Origin: WLXB01 sp040221475
Lineage (GTDB): Bacteria; Pseudomonadota; Alphaproteobacteria; Rhodospirillales; Rhodospirillaceae
Reading direction: 5' to 3'
Length of the DNA: 64,000 bases
Assembly (NCBI GenBank): GCA_040221475.1
Contig: JAVKEJ010000027.1
Span: 1 to 64,000, forward strand
Made by a program: the position numbers and the translations under genes. How positions within the stretch are numbered: the first letter of the stretch is position 1; every line of letters begins with the position of its first letter. Below are positions 37,796 to 45,969 of this stretch, one piece after another. The notes under the pieces are model-generated. The model saw only the letters and a program-made list of their open reading frames with translations, was not told where the DNA came from and did not search any database.

Positions 37796-38500
37796 TTAAG
37801 CGGCGGCTTCCCGATACTTATAGCCTACGCCGTACAAGGTCTCGATATTTGCGAACTCATCGTCCACATGCCGGAACTTTTTGCGCAGCCGTTTGATGTG
37901 GCTGTCGATGGTCCGGTCATCCACATAAATATTTTCGCCATATGCCGCGTCAATCAACTGATCCCGGCTTTTCACGTGGCCCGGTCGACTCGCCAGCGCC
38001 TGAATGATCAGAAACTCGGTGACGGTCAAATTCACAGGGCTTTCTTTCCATTTACAAAGGTGTTGCGCAGGATCAAGGGTCATGTCACCGCGTTTGATGG
38101 CCGTTTCTGAGTCGCCGTCGCCGTTTTCCTTTTGGGCTTCAATGCGCCGCATCACAGCTTTAATGCGCTCGATCAGCAGGCGCTGCGAGAACGGTTTCTT
38201 GATGTAGTCGTCGGCGCCCATGCGCAGGCCGTGCAACTCGTCCACCTCATCATCTTTGGACGTCAGAAAAATCACCGGCGTCGGTGCTTTATCTTGCAGC
38301 CGTTGCAGCAGCTCAATGCCGTCCATGCGGGGCATCTTGATATCTAGCACGGCCAAATCCACGGGGTTATCAACGATACCGCGCAAGGCTTCTGCGCCAT
38401 CCCTATAGGTGGCAACGTCGAACCCTTCTTGCTCCAGCACAATGGAGATGGAGGTCAGAATATTGCGGTCATCATCGACCAAGGCGATTCGGTGAGCCAT
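37796..38500 (-). CDS. chvI: Response regulator ChvI
   Basis: This OmpR-family regulator of 234 residues has a receiver domain with Asp53 as phosphoacceptor (AVLDIKMPRMDG) and Lys in IKKPFSQ. The winged-helix DNA-binding domain ends YGVGYKYREAAA. The start at 38500 is chosen because MAHRIALVDDD fits the family and GGGAGG lies just upstream. The frame continuing to 38608 has no similarity. It is divergent from pckA, a neighbour of chvI in Agrobacterium as well. Confidence 0.95.
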   Translation of the reverse strand: MAHRIALVDDDRNILTSISIVLEQEGFDVATYRDGAEALRGIVDNPVDLAVLDIKMPRMDGIELLQRLQDKAPTPVIFLTSKDDEVDELHGLRMGADDYIKKPFSQRLLIERIKAVMRRIEAQKENGDGDSETAIKRGDMTLDPAQHLCKWKESPVNLTVTEFLIIQALASRPGHVKSRDQLIDAAYGENIYVDDRTIDSHIKRLRKKFRHVDDEFANIETLYGVGYKYREAAA

Positions 38501-38843
38501 TATGGCCTCCCCTCTGGGTTTGTCCTCTAATTTCGTCCGCTTGGACTCGAGAGACGCACAGACCGCATCTGTTTCAGTCTGAACATTCCCGACATGAGCA
38601 CATAACATACGACTATTATGGCAGAATTACTGCGTTTAGCTGCCTGTTTTCTGCCACAATTTAAAAATGTGGCCTGACCTGAGAAGCCGGACAGCTCTGT
38701 TGCGCTGCACCATTTTTACCGGGCCGACGCCCTGTTGCCATGGGTGTTCCGTGGGGTTATGTAAGGCTCAAATACTGCCGGTTGGGGCATTTTACCCGCT
38801 TCCCATGCCGGCTTTTCTTTTTTTGCTTCTCGGGAGTTTAAGG
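38501..38843 (+). other. Intergenic region and 5' leader of pckA
   Basis: These 343 bases separate the divergent chvI and pckA. No gene is seen. A 6-bp inverted repeat GCCACA-N9-TGTGGC at 38653-38673 could be an operator. A strong terminator-like hairpin lies at 38777-38823, only 20 bases before the pckA start (listed separately). An upstream CATGGG (38740-38745) could pair with CCCATG of the hairpin's right arm. Confidence 0.5.
38777..38823 (+). promoter_or_regulatory. Terminator-like hairpin in the pckA leader (possible attenuator)
   Basis: GCCGGTTGGGG (38777-38787) pairs with TCCCATGCCGGC (38801-38812), with one bulge, around a 13-base loop, and is followed by TTTTCTTTTTTT. No gene on this strand lies upstream before the divergent chvI, so the hairpin would stop the pckA transcript itself unless it is disrupted. 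CATGGG at 38740 is complementary to CCCATG at 38802 and could form an alternative pairing. Control by attenuation is an inference. Confidence 0.55.
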
Positions 38844-40451
38844 GTGGATAACACAGGTCACGTGGTCAGTTCTTTTGGCATCGACAAAAACGGCATTAAC
38901 ACCAAGGGGACGGTGCATTGGAATTTTGGCTCTGCCCAGCTCATTGAAACGGCCGTGCGCCGTAATGAAGGCAAGCTGTCTAAAGATGGTGCTTTGGTCT
39001 GTATTACCGGGCAACACACGGGCCGCTCGCCCAATGACAAGTTCATCGTCAAAGACGCTGTCAGTGAAACCACAATCGATTGGGGCAAAGTTAACGTGCC
39101 CATGACCCCGGAGCACTTTGACGCTCTGCATGAAAAGATCCTGGCGCACATGTCGGCCAAGGATCTTTTTGTACAAGACTGCTACGCCGGGGCCGACCCC
39201 GAGAACCGCCTGCGGGTGCGCATCATTAACGAGAACGCCTGGCACAACCTGTTCGCCCGCAACATGTTCATCCAGCCGAAGGATGACGCGCTCGGCAATT
39301 TTGAGCCTGAGTTCACCGTCTTGCAGGCACCGTCCTGTCATGCCGACCCGGCCATCCACGGCACCAACTCTGAAGTGTTTGTGGTCGTGAATTTCTCGAA
39401 AAAACTGGTCCTCATCGGCGGCACCATCTACGCCGGTGAAATCAAGAAATCTATTTTCTCCATCCTCAATTATATTCTGCCCGAGCGCGGTGTGCTGCCC
39501 ATGCACTGCTCCGCCAATATCGGCCCCGAAGGCAACACAGCGATTTTCTTTGGCTTGTCCGGCACTGGCAAAACCACATTGTCTGCTGATCAATCCCGCG
39601 TCCTGATCGGCGATGATGAGCACGGCTGGAGCGACACCAGCGTGTTCAACTTTGAAGGCGGCTGCTACGCCAAGGTCATCAATTTGTCCGAGGAAGCTGA
39701 GCCAGAAATCTACGCCACCACCCAGCGCTTCGGCACCATTCTCGAAAACGTGGTGATGGACCCCGTCACCCGCGCGCTCGACCTGAACGATGGCTCCCTG
39801 ACGGAAAACACCCGCGCGTCCTATCCGGTCGACTTCATTCCCAACACCTCTGAAACCGGCGTTGGCCCCTTGCCGAAAAACGTCATCATGCTGACCGCCG
39901 ATGCCTTTGGCGTGTTACCGCCCATCTCGAAGCTCACGGCTGAACAGGCCATGTATCACTTTCTCTCAGGCTATACCGCCCGTGTGGCGGGTACGGAAAA
40001 AGGCGTCAAAGAACCGCAAGCCGCATTCTCGGCCTGTTTTGGTGCGCCGTTCATGCCGCGTCACCCCACGGTCTACGCCAAGCTGCTCGGTGAGAAGATC
40101 GAGAAAACCGGTGCCACCTGCTGGCTGGTCAACACCGGCTGGTCCGGCGGCGGCTACGGCGTGGGCCAGCGCATGAAAATCAAATACACCCGCGCCATGC
40201 TCAACGCGGCGCTGGATGGCACGCTTGATCACGTTGAGTTCAAAGCTGATCCCAACTTCGGTCTGTTGGTGCCAACGTCTTGCCCGGGTGTGCCCGATGA
40301 TGTGCTGCAGCCCAATACCACCTGGCAGGATCAGGCAGCCTACACCACCGCCGCCCAAGACGTCGCCGACCGTTTCGAAAAGAACTTCAAACAGTTCGAA
40401 ACCCATGTGCATGCCGATGTGATGGCCACGGCCATTCGCTCGGCCGCCTAA
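38844..40451 (+). CDS. pckA: Phosphoenolpyruvate carboxykinase (ATP)
   Basis: It converts oxaloacetate to PEP with ATP, the entry to gluconeogenesis. The 535-residue protein has TGQHTGRSPNDKF, HCSANIG, the kinase P-loop GLSGTGKTTLS, IGDDEHGW and FEGGCYAKVINL, and ends with the lid and C-terminal region typical of the ATP-dependent enzyme. It starts at a GTG (38844) with GGGAG about nine bases upstream. The longer open frame is leader. It lies divergent from chvGI. Confidence 0.97.
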   Translation: MDNTGHVVSSFGIDKNGINTKGTVHWNFGSAQLIETAVRRNEGKLSKDGALVCITGQHTGRSPNDKFIVKDAVSETTIDWGKVNVPMTPEHFDALHEKILAHMSAKDLFVQDCYAGADPENRLRVRIINENAWHNLFARNMFIQPKDDALGNFEPEFTVLQAPSCHADPAIHGTNSEVFVVVNFSKKLVLIGGTIYAGEIKKSIFSILNYILPERGVLPMHCSANIGPEGNTAIFFGLSGTGKTTLSADQSRVLIGDDEHGWSDTSVFNFEGGCYAKVINLSEEAEPEIYATTQRFGTILENVVMDPVTRALDLNDGSLTENTRASYPVDFIPNTSETGVGPLPKNVIMLTADAFGVLPPISKLTAEQAMYHFLSGYTARVAGTEKGVKEPQAAFSACFGAPFMPRHPTVYAKLLGEKIEKTGATCWLVNTGWSGGGYGVGQRMKIKYTRAMLNAALDGTLDHVEFKADPNFGLLVPTSCPGVPDDVLQPNTTWQDQAAYTTAAQDVADRFEKNFKQFETHVHADVMATAIRSAA

Positions 40452-40502
40452 CACCAATAGGCCGGAGAAAAATCGCATGGCGCGTCTTCATGTTCACGCA
40501 AG

Positions 40503-42026
40503 ATGACGTCGCAGCATTCTGATACACGCTTCCCGGCATCCAGCCCCACACGCCAACGCGTGGGCCTGGTCCTGGGCGGGGCCGCCTTCATTCTCTTTCT
40601 AATGTTGCCACCGCCTGAAGGGTTAAGTCCCGCCGGCTGGCGCGCTGCGGCTGTCGCGGCGCTCATGGCCTTGTGGTGGATCACCGAAGCCATTCCGGTT
40701 TACGCCACCGGCCTGTTGCCCCTGGCGCTGTTTCCGCTGCTGGACGTGGTCGATATCGACACCGCCGCCGCGCCCTATGCCAACCCGCTGATCTTTCTGT
40801 TTATGGGCGGTTTCATGATTGCCCTGGCCATGCAGCGCTGGGGCCTGCATACGCGCATCGCCTTGTCGTTGCTGTCGCTCACCGGCACCCGCGCGCGTAA
40901 TCTCATCGGCGGATTCATGCTGGCCACGGCCTTGTTGTCTATGTGGGTCAGCAACACCGCCACCACCATGATGATGTTGCCCATCGCGATCTCTGTCCTG
41001 GCGCTGCTCAATACGGACGCTGGGGAGCAAACATCACTGCCCGGTTTTAGCACCGCGTTGGTGTTGGCCATCGCCTATGCTGCCAACATTGGTGGTCTGG
41101 CGACGCTGATCGGTACGCCCCCCAATGCGCTGCTGGCGGCTTACTTTGATCAAACCTACGGCGTCACCATTGGCTTCGCCGAGTGGATGGCGGTCGGCTT
41201 GCCGCTCAGCATCCTCCTGTTGGTTCTGGCCTGGCTCCTGCTCACCCGGTTCCTCTATCCCATTCCCAACACCACCGTCGAAGGGGCGGAGACGATTGTG
41301 GCCAAGGCCAAAGGCGCGCTGGGTCCGGTCAGTCGCGGCGAGTTGGTGGTCGCCATCGGGTTCGGCACGGCGGCGTTTCTGTGGGTGTTTCGTCCGCTCC
41401 TGTCCGATCTGCTGCCGGGGCTGAAACTCAGTGATGCGGGCATCGCCATGACCGTGGCGCTGGCGCTGTTTCTCGTTCCCAGCGGGCAGACCACCACAAA
41501 GGGCGGGGCCGATGGCGTGCTCAACTGGGAGTGGGCCAGCAAGCTTCCCTGGGGGGTGTTGTTGCTGTTTGGCGGGGGGCTCAGCCTCGCCGCCGCAGCG
41601 GGTGACTCCGGCCTGTCGTTGTGGATCGGCAACGCCATGGCCGCCTGGGGCGGGTTGCCGACGCTGGTCTTGCTGTTGGCTGTGGTCACGGTTGTGATCT
41701 TCCTCACCGAAGTCACCTCGAATACCGCCACCACCGCCACCCTGTTGCCGCTGCTGGCCGCTGCCGCCATTGCCATCGGTGAGAACCCGTTGTTGCTGTG
41801 TATTCCTGCTGCGCTGGCCGCCAGTTGCGCCTTCATGCTGCCCCCGGCCACGCCGCCCAACGCCATCGTGTTCGGGTCCGGCCATGTCACCATTCCGCAA
41901 ATGGCCCGCGCCGGCATCTGGCTTAACATCGTCAGTATTTTTGTGCTGGTGGCGGTGTCGTATCTGCTGGCCGCGCCGCTGTTTGATATTGTGCCCGGCG
42001 TGCTGCCGGACTGGGCCACGCCTTGA
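40503..42026 (+). CDS. SLC13/DASS-family sodium:anion symporter
   Basis: This membrane protein of 507 residues has about 12 hydrophobic segments. The two SNTATT motifs (in WVSNTATTMMMLP and TSNTATTATLLP) are the substrate and sodium sites of the divalent anion:sodium symporters, and PPNA follows both. Typical substrates are succinate, malate or other dicarboxylates; sulfate is a less likely alternative. Beside pckA, a C4-dicarboxylate role would fit, but that is inference. Confidence 0.9.
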   Translation: MTSQHSDTRFPASSPTRQRVGLVLGGAAFILFLMLPPPEGLSPAGWRAAAVAALMALWWITEAIPVYATGLLPLALFPLLDVVDIDTAAAPYANPLIFLFMGGFMIALAMQRWGLHTRIALSLLSLTGTRARNLIGGFMLATALLSMWVSNTATTMMMLPIAISVLALLNTDAGEQTSLPGFSTALVLAIAYAANIGGLATLIGTPPNALLAAYFDQTYGVTIGFAEWMAVGLPLSILLLVLAWLLLTRFLYPIPNTTVEGAETIVAKAKGALGPVSRGELVVAIGFGTAAFLWVFRPLLSDLLPGLKLSDAGIAMTVALALFLVPSGQTTTKGGADGVLNWEWASKLPWGVLLLFGGGLSLAAAAGDSGLSLWIGNAMAAWGGLPTLVLLLAVVTVVIFLTEVTSNTATTATLLPLLAAAAIAIGENPLLLCIPAALAASCAFMLPPATPPNAIVFGSGHVTIPQMARAGIWLNIVSIFVLVAVSYLLAAPLFDIVPGVLPDWATP

Positions 42027-42052
42027 TGCGCAGCCCCAGCTAGCGGCCCCAG

Positions 42053-42943
42053 CTAGCGGCGTGAGTCTGTGGGCAGATCCGGGATCTTAAGCAAATCTGC
42101 CAAAGCGGGATGCGGGAACTTTCGCCGTACGGTCACCGCGTAAAACGGCTCAAGAATGTTCAGGTTAAATGCCGCTGTGGCCAGCAGACCACTGGCAATT
42201 TCATCGGCCAACACAACGGCTGGGGCAATGGCCAGCCCCACATTCTCCCGTGCCAACAGCCGCACCATCGCCATATCATCCACATCTGCGGCAATCCGTG
42301 GCGCGACGCCCAACTGAGTCACCAGGTTCTGAAAACCGGTGCGGATGGAACTTTCTGTTGGCAGAATCAGGGGCTCATTTTCCAGCAGGGCTTTCAGCGA
42401 CGGATGGATCAGGCGTTCAGGTCTGCCGTGAAGGCCAACAATCTGCTCCGCTATTCTTTGGGCTGCAAAGTCCGATGTCGGATCACCGTGGGGCAGTTCT
42501 GTTGTCAGAACCACATCCAACGCCAGCGACTTTAACTCACCCAACAGCAGTTTTGTGTTGCCGGATTTGAGCACGATGTCGCATTGGGTGTCCGCCAGAA
42601 TAGGCCGGAGAAACCCGAGCTGGAAATTTCGCGAGAGGGTCGACAACGCGCCCACCCGGAGCGGCGGCATGGCCGTACTGGTTTGCGCCAAGGTTGCCAA
42701 GAGTTCTTCCCCGGCACCAAAAATCTGATCCGCATGGTCGAGGGCAATCCGGCCAACTTCCGTCAGCGCCAGGGTCCGCCCAACACGGTCGAACAATTGA
42801 TGCCCCAGGCGCTCTTCCAACTGGCGAATCTGGATCGACAGCGCCGACTGCGACACATTCAAGCGCTGGGCCACCCGTCCCAGATGGCCCTCCCGCGCGA
42901 CCTCGCGAAAATAGCGCAGATGATGATAGTTCAGCGTATCCAT
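42053..42943 (-). CDS. LysR-family regulator (NhaR-like), divergent from sbtA
   Basis: It has an N-terminal winged helix (HHLRYFREVAREGHLGRVAQRLNVSQSALSIQIRQLEERLG) and a C-terminal effector domain, 296 residues from 42943. The opening MDTLNYHHLRYF resembles NhaR-type regulators. A longer start at 42955 adds four residues. It is divergent from the bicarbonate permease gene, with a palindrome in between, so it probably controls that gene and itself. Confidence 0.9.
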   Translation of the reverse strand: MDTLNYHHLRYFREVAREGHLGRVAQRLNVSQSALSIQIRQLEERLGHQLFDRVGRTLALTEVGRIALDHADQIFGAGEELLATLAQTSTAMPPLRVGALSTLSRNFQLGFLRPILADTQCDIVLKSGNTKLLLGELKSLALDVVLTTELPHGDPTSDFAAQRIAEQIVGLHGRPERLIHPSLKALLENEPLILPTESSIRTGFQNLVTQLGVAPRIAADVDDMAMVRLLARENVGLAIAPAVVLADEIASGLLATAAFNLNILEPFYAVTVRRKFPHPALADLLKIPDLPTDSRR

Positions 42944-42956
42944 TGCTCTGTCCATA

Positions 42957-42977
42957 TTGTTCTATTTAATAGAACAA
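42957..42977. promoter_or_regulatory. Palindromic operator candidate between lysR and sbtA
   Basis: TTGTTCTAT and ATAGAACAA flank a 3-base centre (TTA), a perfect 9-bp inverted repeat. It contains the T-N11-A pattern of LysR binding sites and sits just upstream of the lysR start. An AT-rich stretch (42978-43010) follows that could hold the sbtA promoter. Confidence 0.65.
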
Positions 42978-43057
42978 TTAAACAATAAAGATATATTTTA
43001 TTTTAGTATCGTGCCGCTGTACTTACCCCTCCTGAGGTCAACAGGAGGACACCGGAC

Positions 43058-44176
43058 ATGGACATTATCATCGAGATCGCAACCACAGTCTTGGGCCAGA
43101 TACAAAAGCCCACTTTAGCTTTTCTCATCGGGGGCATGCTGCTGGCCTCCCTTGGCAGTAAGTTCGAGGTGCCAGAGCCTGTTTATAAATTCATCGTCAT
43201 TGTCCTGCTGCTCAAAGTCGGGCTCGGGGCCGGTATTTCTGTCCGCAACGCCGATCTGATGGCCTTGCTCGTACCGGCGGTGGGCGCAGCGGTTGTGGGC
43301 GTCGCCATCGTCTTATTGGGCAGCAAAAGCCTCGCCAGGTGGCGGGGGGTCTCACATGTGGATGGTTTGGCAACGGCTGGAATGTTTGGCGCGGTGTCAG
43401 CCTCCACCTTGGCGGCTGGCATGGCAATCCTCGACGATGAAGGCATTTTTTACGAAGGCTTTATTGGCGCGCTGTATCCGTTCATGGATATCGCGGCCTT
43501 GGTCACGGCCATCGTGTTGGCGAAACTCAGTGTGGCACGACAGGCCGATGCCGCCCTCGCGCATCACCTGGAAAGCAACGTGCACGGCGATGGCTCCGCC
43601 ACCCTCAGCATGACGCCAGGGTCGGTCACATCACCGAGGTCTTATAAAGCGCCGGGGCAGAGCAGTGGCATCGATCCCGAACTGCTGCGTGGCATTCTTG
43701 TGGATACTTTTCGCAGCCCAGCCATTTCTGCCCTGCTGCTGGGCTTGGCCATCGGCATCTTGGGGCAGCCGGACTCCGTCTACAAAAGCTTTTACGAGCC
43801 GCTATTCCGGGGCTTGTTGTCCATCCTCATGCTGATCATGGGGATGGAAGCGTGGGCCCGGTTGTCAGAGCTGCGCAAGGTCGCGCACGCCTATATTCTG
43901 TACGGTCTGGCGGCGCCCTTTGTGCACGGTCTGCTGGGGTTTGGTGCGGGTTTAATCGCCCATGAACTCACTGGCTTCTCTGCCGGTGGTGTGGTCTTGC
44001 TGGCGGTCATGGCGGCCTCCAGTTCAGATATCTCAGGCCCCCCCACGATGCGCGGTGCGGTGCCCGAGGCCAATCCGTCGGCGTACGTCGGCACCTCAAC
44101 CGGGCTCGGAACCCCGGTCGCGATCTTGAGTATTCCGCTGTATGTGGCGTTGGCCCAAGCCCTGATCGGCGGATAA
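43058..44176 (+). CDS. sbtA: Sodium-dependent bicarbonate transport permease (SbtA family)
   Basis: This integral membrane protein of 372 residues is built of two similar halves, each about five helices, as in SbtA (formerly DUF897). Recognisable stretches are PEPVYKFIVIVLLLKVGLGAG, DGLATAGMFGAVSASTLAAGM, MDIAALVTAI and MAASSSDISGPPTMRGAVPEANPS. Cyanobacterial SbtA imports bicarbonate with sodium. No SbtB regulator follows here. A GGAGG site lies upstream (43043-43048). In a non-photosynthetic host it probably supplies bicarbonate to carboxylases. Confidence 0.9.
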   Translation: MDIIIEIATTVLGQIQKPTLAFLIGGMLLASLGSKFEVPEPVYKFIVIVLLLKVGLGAGISVRNADLMALLVPAVGAAVVGVAIVLLGSKSLARWRGVSHVDGLATAGMFGAVSASTLAAGMAILDDEGIFYEGFIGALYPFMDIAALVTAIVLAKLSVARQADAALAHHLESNVHGDGSATLSMTPGSVTSPRSYKAPGQSSGIDPELLRGILVDTFRSPAISALLLGLAIGILGQPDSVYKSFYEPLFRGLLSILMLIMGMEAWARLSELRKVAHAYILYGLAAPFVHGLLGFGAGLIAHELTGFSAGGVVLLAVMAASSSDISGPPTMRGAVPEANPSAYVGTSTGLGTPVAILSIPLYVALAQALIGG

Positions 44177-44248
44177 GGCGCGCGGTCTCGACGACATAAG
44201 GTCAAGTGTTTGATACACTTAAGATCTCAGTTCTCGGGCCGCGTTTGG

Positions 44249-44304
44249 TCTTAGCGTTTAATCTTAGCGTTTAATCTTGGCGTTATTCCTGGCGTTACTC
44301 TTGG
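44249..44304. repeat. 13-bp tandem repeat just upstream of a methyltransferase gene
   Basis: Two exact units tcttagcgtttaa (44249-44261, 44262-44274) are followed by a third changed unit (44275-44287) and two partial ones up to the ribosome site at 44303. The copy number could vary by slippage and alter the leader. Confidence 0.7.
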
Positions 44305-44312
44305 AGGATGTG

Positions 44313-45089
44313 ATGGGTGAACACGCAGACGTCGATTTCGGAAAATCCGCGGACGACTACCGCAAGCATCGCGCCGGCTTTCCGCCTGAACTGATTGAGC
44401 GTTTAAAAGCCTTTGGGGTGGGACGTCCCAAACAGCGTGTTTTAGATCTCGGCACGGGCACCGGCACATTGGCCAGACAGTTTGCTAAGGCAGGGTGCGC
44501 GGTTACAGCGCTGGACATCTCTCAAGCCATGATCACCCAAGCGCAGGAGCTCGACCGTGAAAGTGGTGTCTCCGTCGCCTACCATGTGGGCCGCGCGGAG
44601 GAGCTTCCTTTTAGCGACGAAAAGTTTGATTTGATCATTGCCGGGCAATGCTGGCATTGGTTTAAGCGGGACGCAGCAGCGCAGTCCGTTCGCGCGCATC
44701 TCAAAGACAATGGGTCGCTGGTCATCTGTCACTTTGACTGGATACCGCTCGACGACAACGTGGTGGCCGTCACCGAACAACTCATTTTAAAGCATAATCC
44801 CGCGTGGGCGTTTGCCAATGGTGTTGGCATGTATCCAGCATGGCTCTCCGATGTCGCGCGCGCCGGATTTGAACGCCGCGAAACCTTCTCGTTCGACCTA
44901 AACGTGCCCTACAGTCCTGACGATTGGGTGGGCCGCATTCGGGCGAGTGCAGGCGTCGGCGCCAGCCTGCCGCCCGACCAAGTGAAAGCCTTTGATGCAG
45001 ACCTCAGGCAGGTGCTGGCAGAGAGGTTTCCGGAAAAGGTGCTCGCCGTGCCCCACCGCGTGTGGAGCCTTGTTGCGGGACTGTCGTAA
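44313..45089 (+). CDS. Class I SAM-dependent methyltransferase
   Basis: This 258-residue cytoplasmic protein is of the UbiE/Methyltransf_11 type. Motif I is LDLGTGTGTLARQFA, the acidic residue after strand 2 is in ALDISQAM, and IIAGQCWHWFKRD follows. It resembles small trans-aconitate or phytol-type methyltransferases; the substrate is unknown. The start at 44313 has GGAGG five bases upstream. A 13-bp tandem repeat lies in the leader. Confidence 0.85.
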   Translation: MGEHADVDFGKSADDYRKHRAGFPPELIERLKAFGVGRPKQRVLDLGTGTGTLARQFAKAGCAVTALDISQAMITQAQELDRESGVSVAYHVGRAEELPFSDEKFDLIIAGQCWHWFKRDAAAQSVRAHLKDNGSLVICHFDWIPLDDNVVAVTEQLILKHNPAWAFANGVGMYPAWLSDVARAGFERRETFSFDLNVPYSPDDWVGRIRASAGVGASLPPDQVKAFDADLRQVLAERFPEKVLAVPHRVWSLVAGLS

Positions 45090-45105
45090 TCTGGCACTTT
45101 ATTTT

Positions 45106-45558
45106 TGTCATTCCGGAAGCTGGGTTGCTAGAAATCTTTGATTTCTATAGCAACGCGCGCTATCCGGAATCCAGGGTGGCAAACGCTTAGAGCGTTTCAT
45201 CTTTATACAGAAGCAGTTCTGTTTCTCGGGCAGCGCGGCGATCCACCAGGAAGACGGCGCAGCGCGATGTGGGGCATCGGGCAAGCCGTCTGACGCCGTG
45301 GGCGTCTGCTGCCCGGAAACCCTGAAGGGCCGGGTGATTTTACGCCATTGTCAGCGCGCAAACCCTTGGCCGTACCCCGGGTACGCCCTGCGGTCTTCCA
45401 CTTGACCCTGATGTAAAATCCCTCCGGCAGAATGATTCTGTATAAAGATGAAATGCTCTAGGTAAATCCAGAACGCCGCTCTGGATACCGGATGGAAGCT
45501 TCACCAGAAGCCCTTTCTTAAAAAGGCATTGGTTGCGCTAACCTCCGGCATGACGACA
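45106..45558. repeat. Composite palindromic repeat region (REP-like outer unit)
   Basis: The outer ends are inversely related: TGTCATTCCGGA at 45106 and CTCCGGCATGACGACA ending at 45558. Inside the left end is a hairpin TTGCTAGAAATC / GATTTCTATAGCAA (45123-45151), then TCCGGAATCCAG. Inside the right end is TCCAGA-N7-TCTGGA, then TACCGGATGGAAG. Such CATTCCGG/CCGGAATCC units are typical of dispersed extragenic palindromes. Confidence 0.65.
45189..45459. mobile_element. MITE-like element with 33-bp terminal inverted repeats, no ORF
   Basis: The left end 45189-45221 (starts AGAGCGTTTCATC) and the right end 45428-45459 (reverse complement starts AGAGCATTTCATC) match over about 30 of 33 positions. 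The 206-base interior has further hairpins (CGGGCAGC ... GCTGCCCG; CGTACCCCGGGTACG; ATTTTAC ... GTAAAAT) and no coding frame. It sits inside the REP-like region. No target-site duplication is evident to me. Confidence 0.6.
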
Positions 45559-45597
45559 AGAGTGTTTCGCTGTTGTAGAGCGTCATCAACAATCCCT

Positions 45598-45957
45598 CTA
45601 ACTCTTATCGATGTTCGGCTCGGGGGATCCGAAGTCGCGGGCTGCGTTGGTGTTGCGCGCCATCACGCTGTACACCCGGTCGACCATCGCTTTGCGCTCG
45701 GCATCCCATGCCGCCTTTTCTTCATCAGTCGGCATGTACTGCTCAATCATCTCGGTGGTCACCTTGCCGTGTTTGGTGAGCAGAGTTTCCATAATTTTCA
45801 CCCGCTGCTGGCCGGTCCACATTTCACCGCCCAGGGCGATCACCATGTGAATCAGATTGTCGATATGCGGATGCCCCAGCAGCACCATGTTGTCGGAATC
45901 GTGTTTGATGAAATCCGTTTCCGCGCCTAAGCGTTCGCCGTTTTTTGTATCAGCCAT
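45598..45957 (-). CDS. Hypothetical protein, partner of the Tat methyltransferase
   Basis: The 119-residue soluble protein is not one I recognise. It has a hydrophobic-amphipathic middle (HPHIDNLIHMVIALGGEMWTGQQRVKIMETLL) and a charged helical C-terminus (PTDEEKAAWDAERKAMVDRVYSVMARN). It has no signal peptide or membrane segment, no cysteines and no repeated motif. It begins 12 bases after the methyltransferase stop with GGAGG before the ATG, so it is cotranscribed and probably functionally linked. Confidence 0.75.
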   Translation of the reverse strand: MADTKNGERLGAETDFIKHDSDNMVLLGHPHIDNLIHMVIALGGEMWTGQQRVKIMETLLTKHGKVTTEMIEQYMPTDEEKAAWDAERKAMVDRVYSVMARNTNAARDFGSPEPNIDKS

Positions 45958-45969
45958 GGTGTGTTCCTC

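Larger units (their letters stand above)
45090..45597. other. Non-coding stretch made largely of inverted repeats
   Basis: No gene is supported here. The content is a palindromic unit at 45106-45180, an inverted-repeat-bounded element at 45189-45459 and a second palindromic segment up to 45558 (all described separately). Confidence 0.7.

Noticed and set aside
40623..42019. Long antisense frames (up to 288 codons) opposite the DASS transporter gene
   Set aside because: The plus-strand product has clear SNTATT motifs and membrane helices. The antisense frames arise from high G+C at third positions and are rich in Gln, Arg and Gly with no domain.
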